From assembly GCF_029690065.1 (NCBI RefSeq), contig NZ_CP121463.1, positions 930,001-994,000 on the forward strand: a DNA stretch of 64,000 nt, read 5' to 3'. The stretch comes from Arthrobacter sp. Y-9. Lineage in GTDB: Bacteria > Actinomycetota > Actinomycetes > Actinomycetales > Micrococcaceae. Below the pieces are notes generated by a model. It saw only the letters and a program-made list of their open reading frames with translations, was not told the origin of the DNA and made no database searches. Both the position numbers and the translations under genes were made by a program. Shown here piece by piece: positions 63,294 to 64,000 of this stretch. Within the stretch, counting starts at the first letter, position 1; each line of letters starts with the position of its first letter.

Positions 63294-64000
63294 GTGAGTG
63301 ATGCAGCCCAGAACCCCGACGCCGCGACGAACCCCACCCCGTTGCTGGGCGCCGCGGACATCCGCCGTCTGGCCGAGGAGCTCGGCGTCCGGCCCACCAA
63401 GACGCTGGGGCAGAACTTCGTGATCGACGGGAACACCATCCGACGGATCGTGGCGGCCGCCGAACTGGACCCGTCGGAGACCGTGCTGGAGGTCGGCCCG
63501 GGTCTGGGCAGCCTGACTCTGGGCCTCCTGGACGCCGCCGCCCACGTGGTGGCCGTGGAGATCGACCCGGTCCTGGCGGGCCGTCTGCCCACCACCGTGG
63601 AGGAATTCCGGCCGGGCGCGGCCGAGCGCTTCACCCTCATCAACCAGGACGCCCTCAAGGTCACCGAGCTGCCGCATCAGCCGACCGCCGTCGTCGCCAA
63701 TCTGCCGTACAACGTCGCGGTGCCGGTGGTGCTCCACCTCCTGGAGCATTTCCCCACCATCCGGCACGGCCTGGTCATGGTGCAGGACGAGGTGGCGGAC
63801 CGCCTCGCCGCAGGACCCGGCTCCAAGATCTACGGCGTGCCGTCGGTCAAGGCCGCCTGGTACGGCACCATGCGCAAGGCCGGGGTGATCGGGATGAACG
63901 TCTTCTGGCCGGCGCCCAAGATCCACTCCGGGCTGGTCTCCTTCGAGCGCTATGAGGAGGAGACCACGTCCCGCGCGAGCCGCGAAGAGGTCTTCGCCGT
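63294..64000 (+). CDS. rsmA: 16S rRNA dimethyladenosine transferase (5' part)
   Basis: The first 235 codons of KsgA/RsmA, which dimethylates A1518 and A1519 of 16S rRNA; the 3' end is outside the window. [21 protein letters not shown], the SAM site [25 protein letters not shown] and the catalytic [18 protein letters not shown] are visible. The GTG at 63294 follows TAGGAT (63282-63287) by 6 nt, a leaderless start. Its place after tatD and rpf is conserved in actinobacteria. Confidence 0.96.
   Translation, partial: MSDAAQNPDAATNPTPLLGAADIRRLAEELGVRPTKTLGQNFVIDGNTIRRIVAAAELDPSETVLEVGPGLGSLTLGLLDAAAHVVAVEIDPVLAGRLPTTVEEFRPGAAERFTLINQDALKVTELPHQPTAVVANLPYNVAVPVVLHLLEHFPTIRHGLVMVQDEVADRLAAGPGSKIYGVPSVKAAWYGTMRKAGVIGMNVFWPAPKIHSGLVSFERYEEETTSRASREEVFA

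Overview
The window is high-GC, gene-dense DNA from an actinobacterium, most probably an Arthrobacter-like member of the Micrococcaceae. The evidence is mycothiol metabolism (Mca), a WhiB regulator, a resuscitation-promoting factor, protein O-mannosylation, class II fructose-1,6-bisphosphatase (GlpX), and DUF3499, DUF4245, DUF5719 and TIGR03089 proteins. Gene order in three blocks resembles, as I recall it, the Mycobacterium tuberculosis segments Rv1082-Rv1100 (1-28 kb here), Rv3248c-Rv3277 (29.8-45.7 kb) and Rv1002c-Rv1010 (50.7-64 kb). This is therefore a mostly core chromosome with small lineage-specific insertions. No transposase, prophage, CRISPR array, tRNA or rRNA was seen.

Layout. 1-5.7 kb: end of mca, a small membrane protein, an OhrR-like repressor facing an alpha/beta hydrolase across three palindromic operators, a small membrane protein bracketed by two copies of a hairpin element, and a DUF255/thioredoxin-fold protein. 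5.7-12 kb (minus strand): azlCD, then an asparagine-use operon (FadR-type regulator, asparaginase, aspartate ammonia-lyase, asparagine permease) that would turn Asn into fumarate and ammonia. 12-20 kb: an MFS exporter with an unusual structured leader, TrhA-like membrane protein, UppS, two acetyltransferases, PIN-PhoH ATPase, a dihydrofolate-reductase-like protein and a prepilin peptidase. 20-31 kb: a large membrane protein, fumC, carbonic anhydrase, DUF4245, glpX, a secreted or anchored zinc-protease-like protein, a Fem-type transferase and manA. 31-36 kb: purK-purE-LCP operon, GtrA protein and TIGR03089 protein. 36-46 kb: WhiB, a 1,107-residue membrane glycosyltransferase, DUF5719, a metallopeptidase-like protein, DUF3499, Trm112-like protein and ahcY. 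46-52 kb: L,D-transpeptidase, TIGR01906 membrane protein, long-chain acyl-CoA ligase and protein O-mannosyltransferase. 52-64 kb: a 169-bp tandem duplication, rsmI, gabD, a MoxR-DUF58-transglutaminase operon, tatD, rpf and the start of rsmA.

Cell-envelope biogenesis is the dominant theme: UppS, Fem, LCP, GtrA, glycosyltransferase, L,D-transpeptidase, protein O-mannosyltransferase, Rpf and ManA.

Two features recur. About twenty genes have a TAnnnT hexamer 5-8 nt upstream of an ATG or GTG with no ribosome-binding site, the signature of leaderless transcripts; it fixes many starts. Several intergenic regions just 3' of stop codons hold long perfect palindromes, some as related pairs, beyond ordinary terminators.
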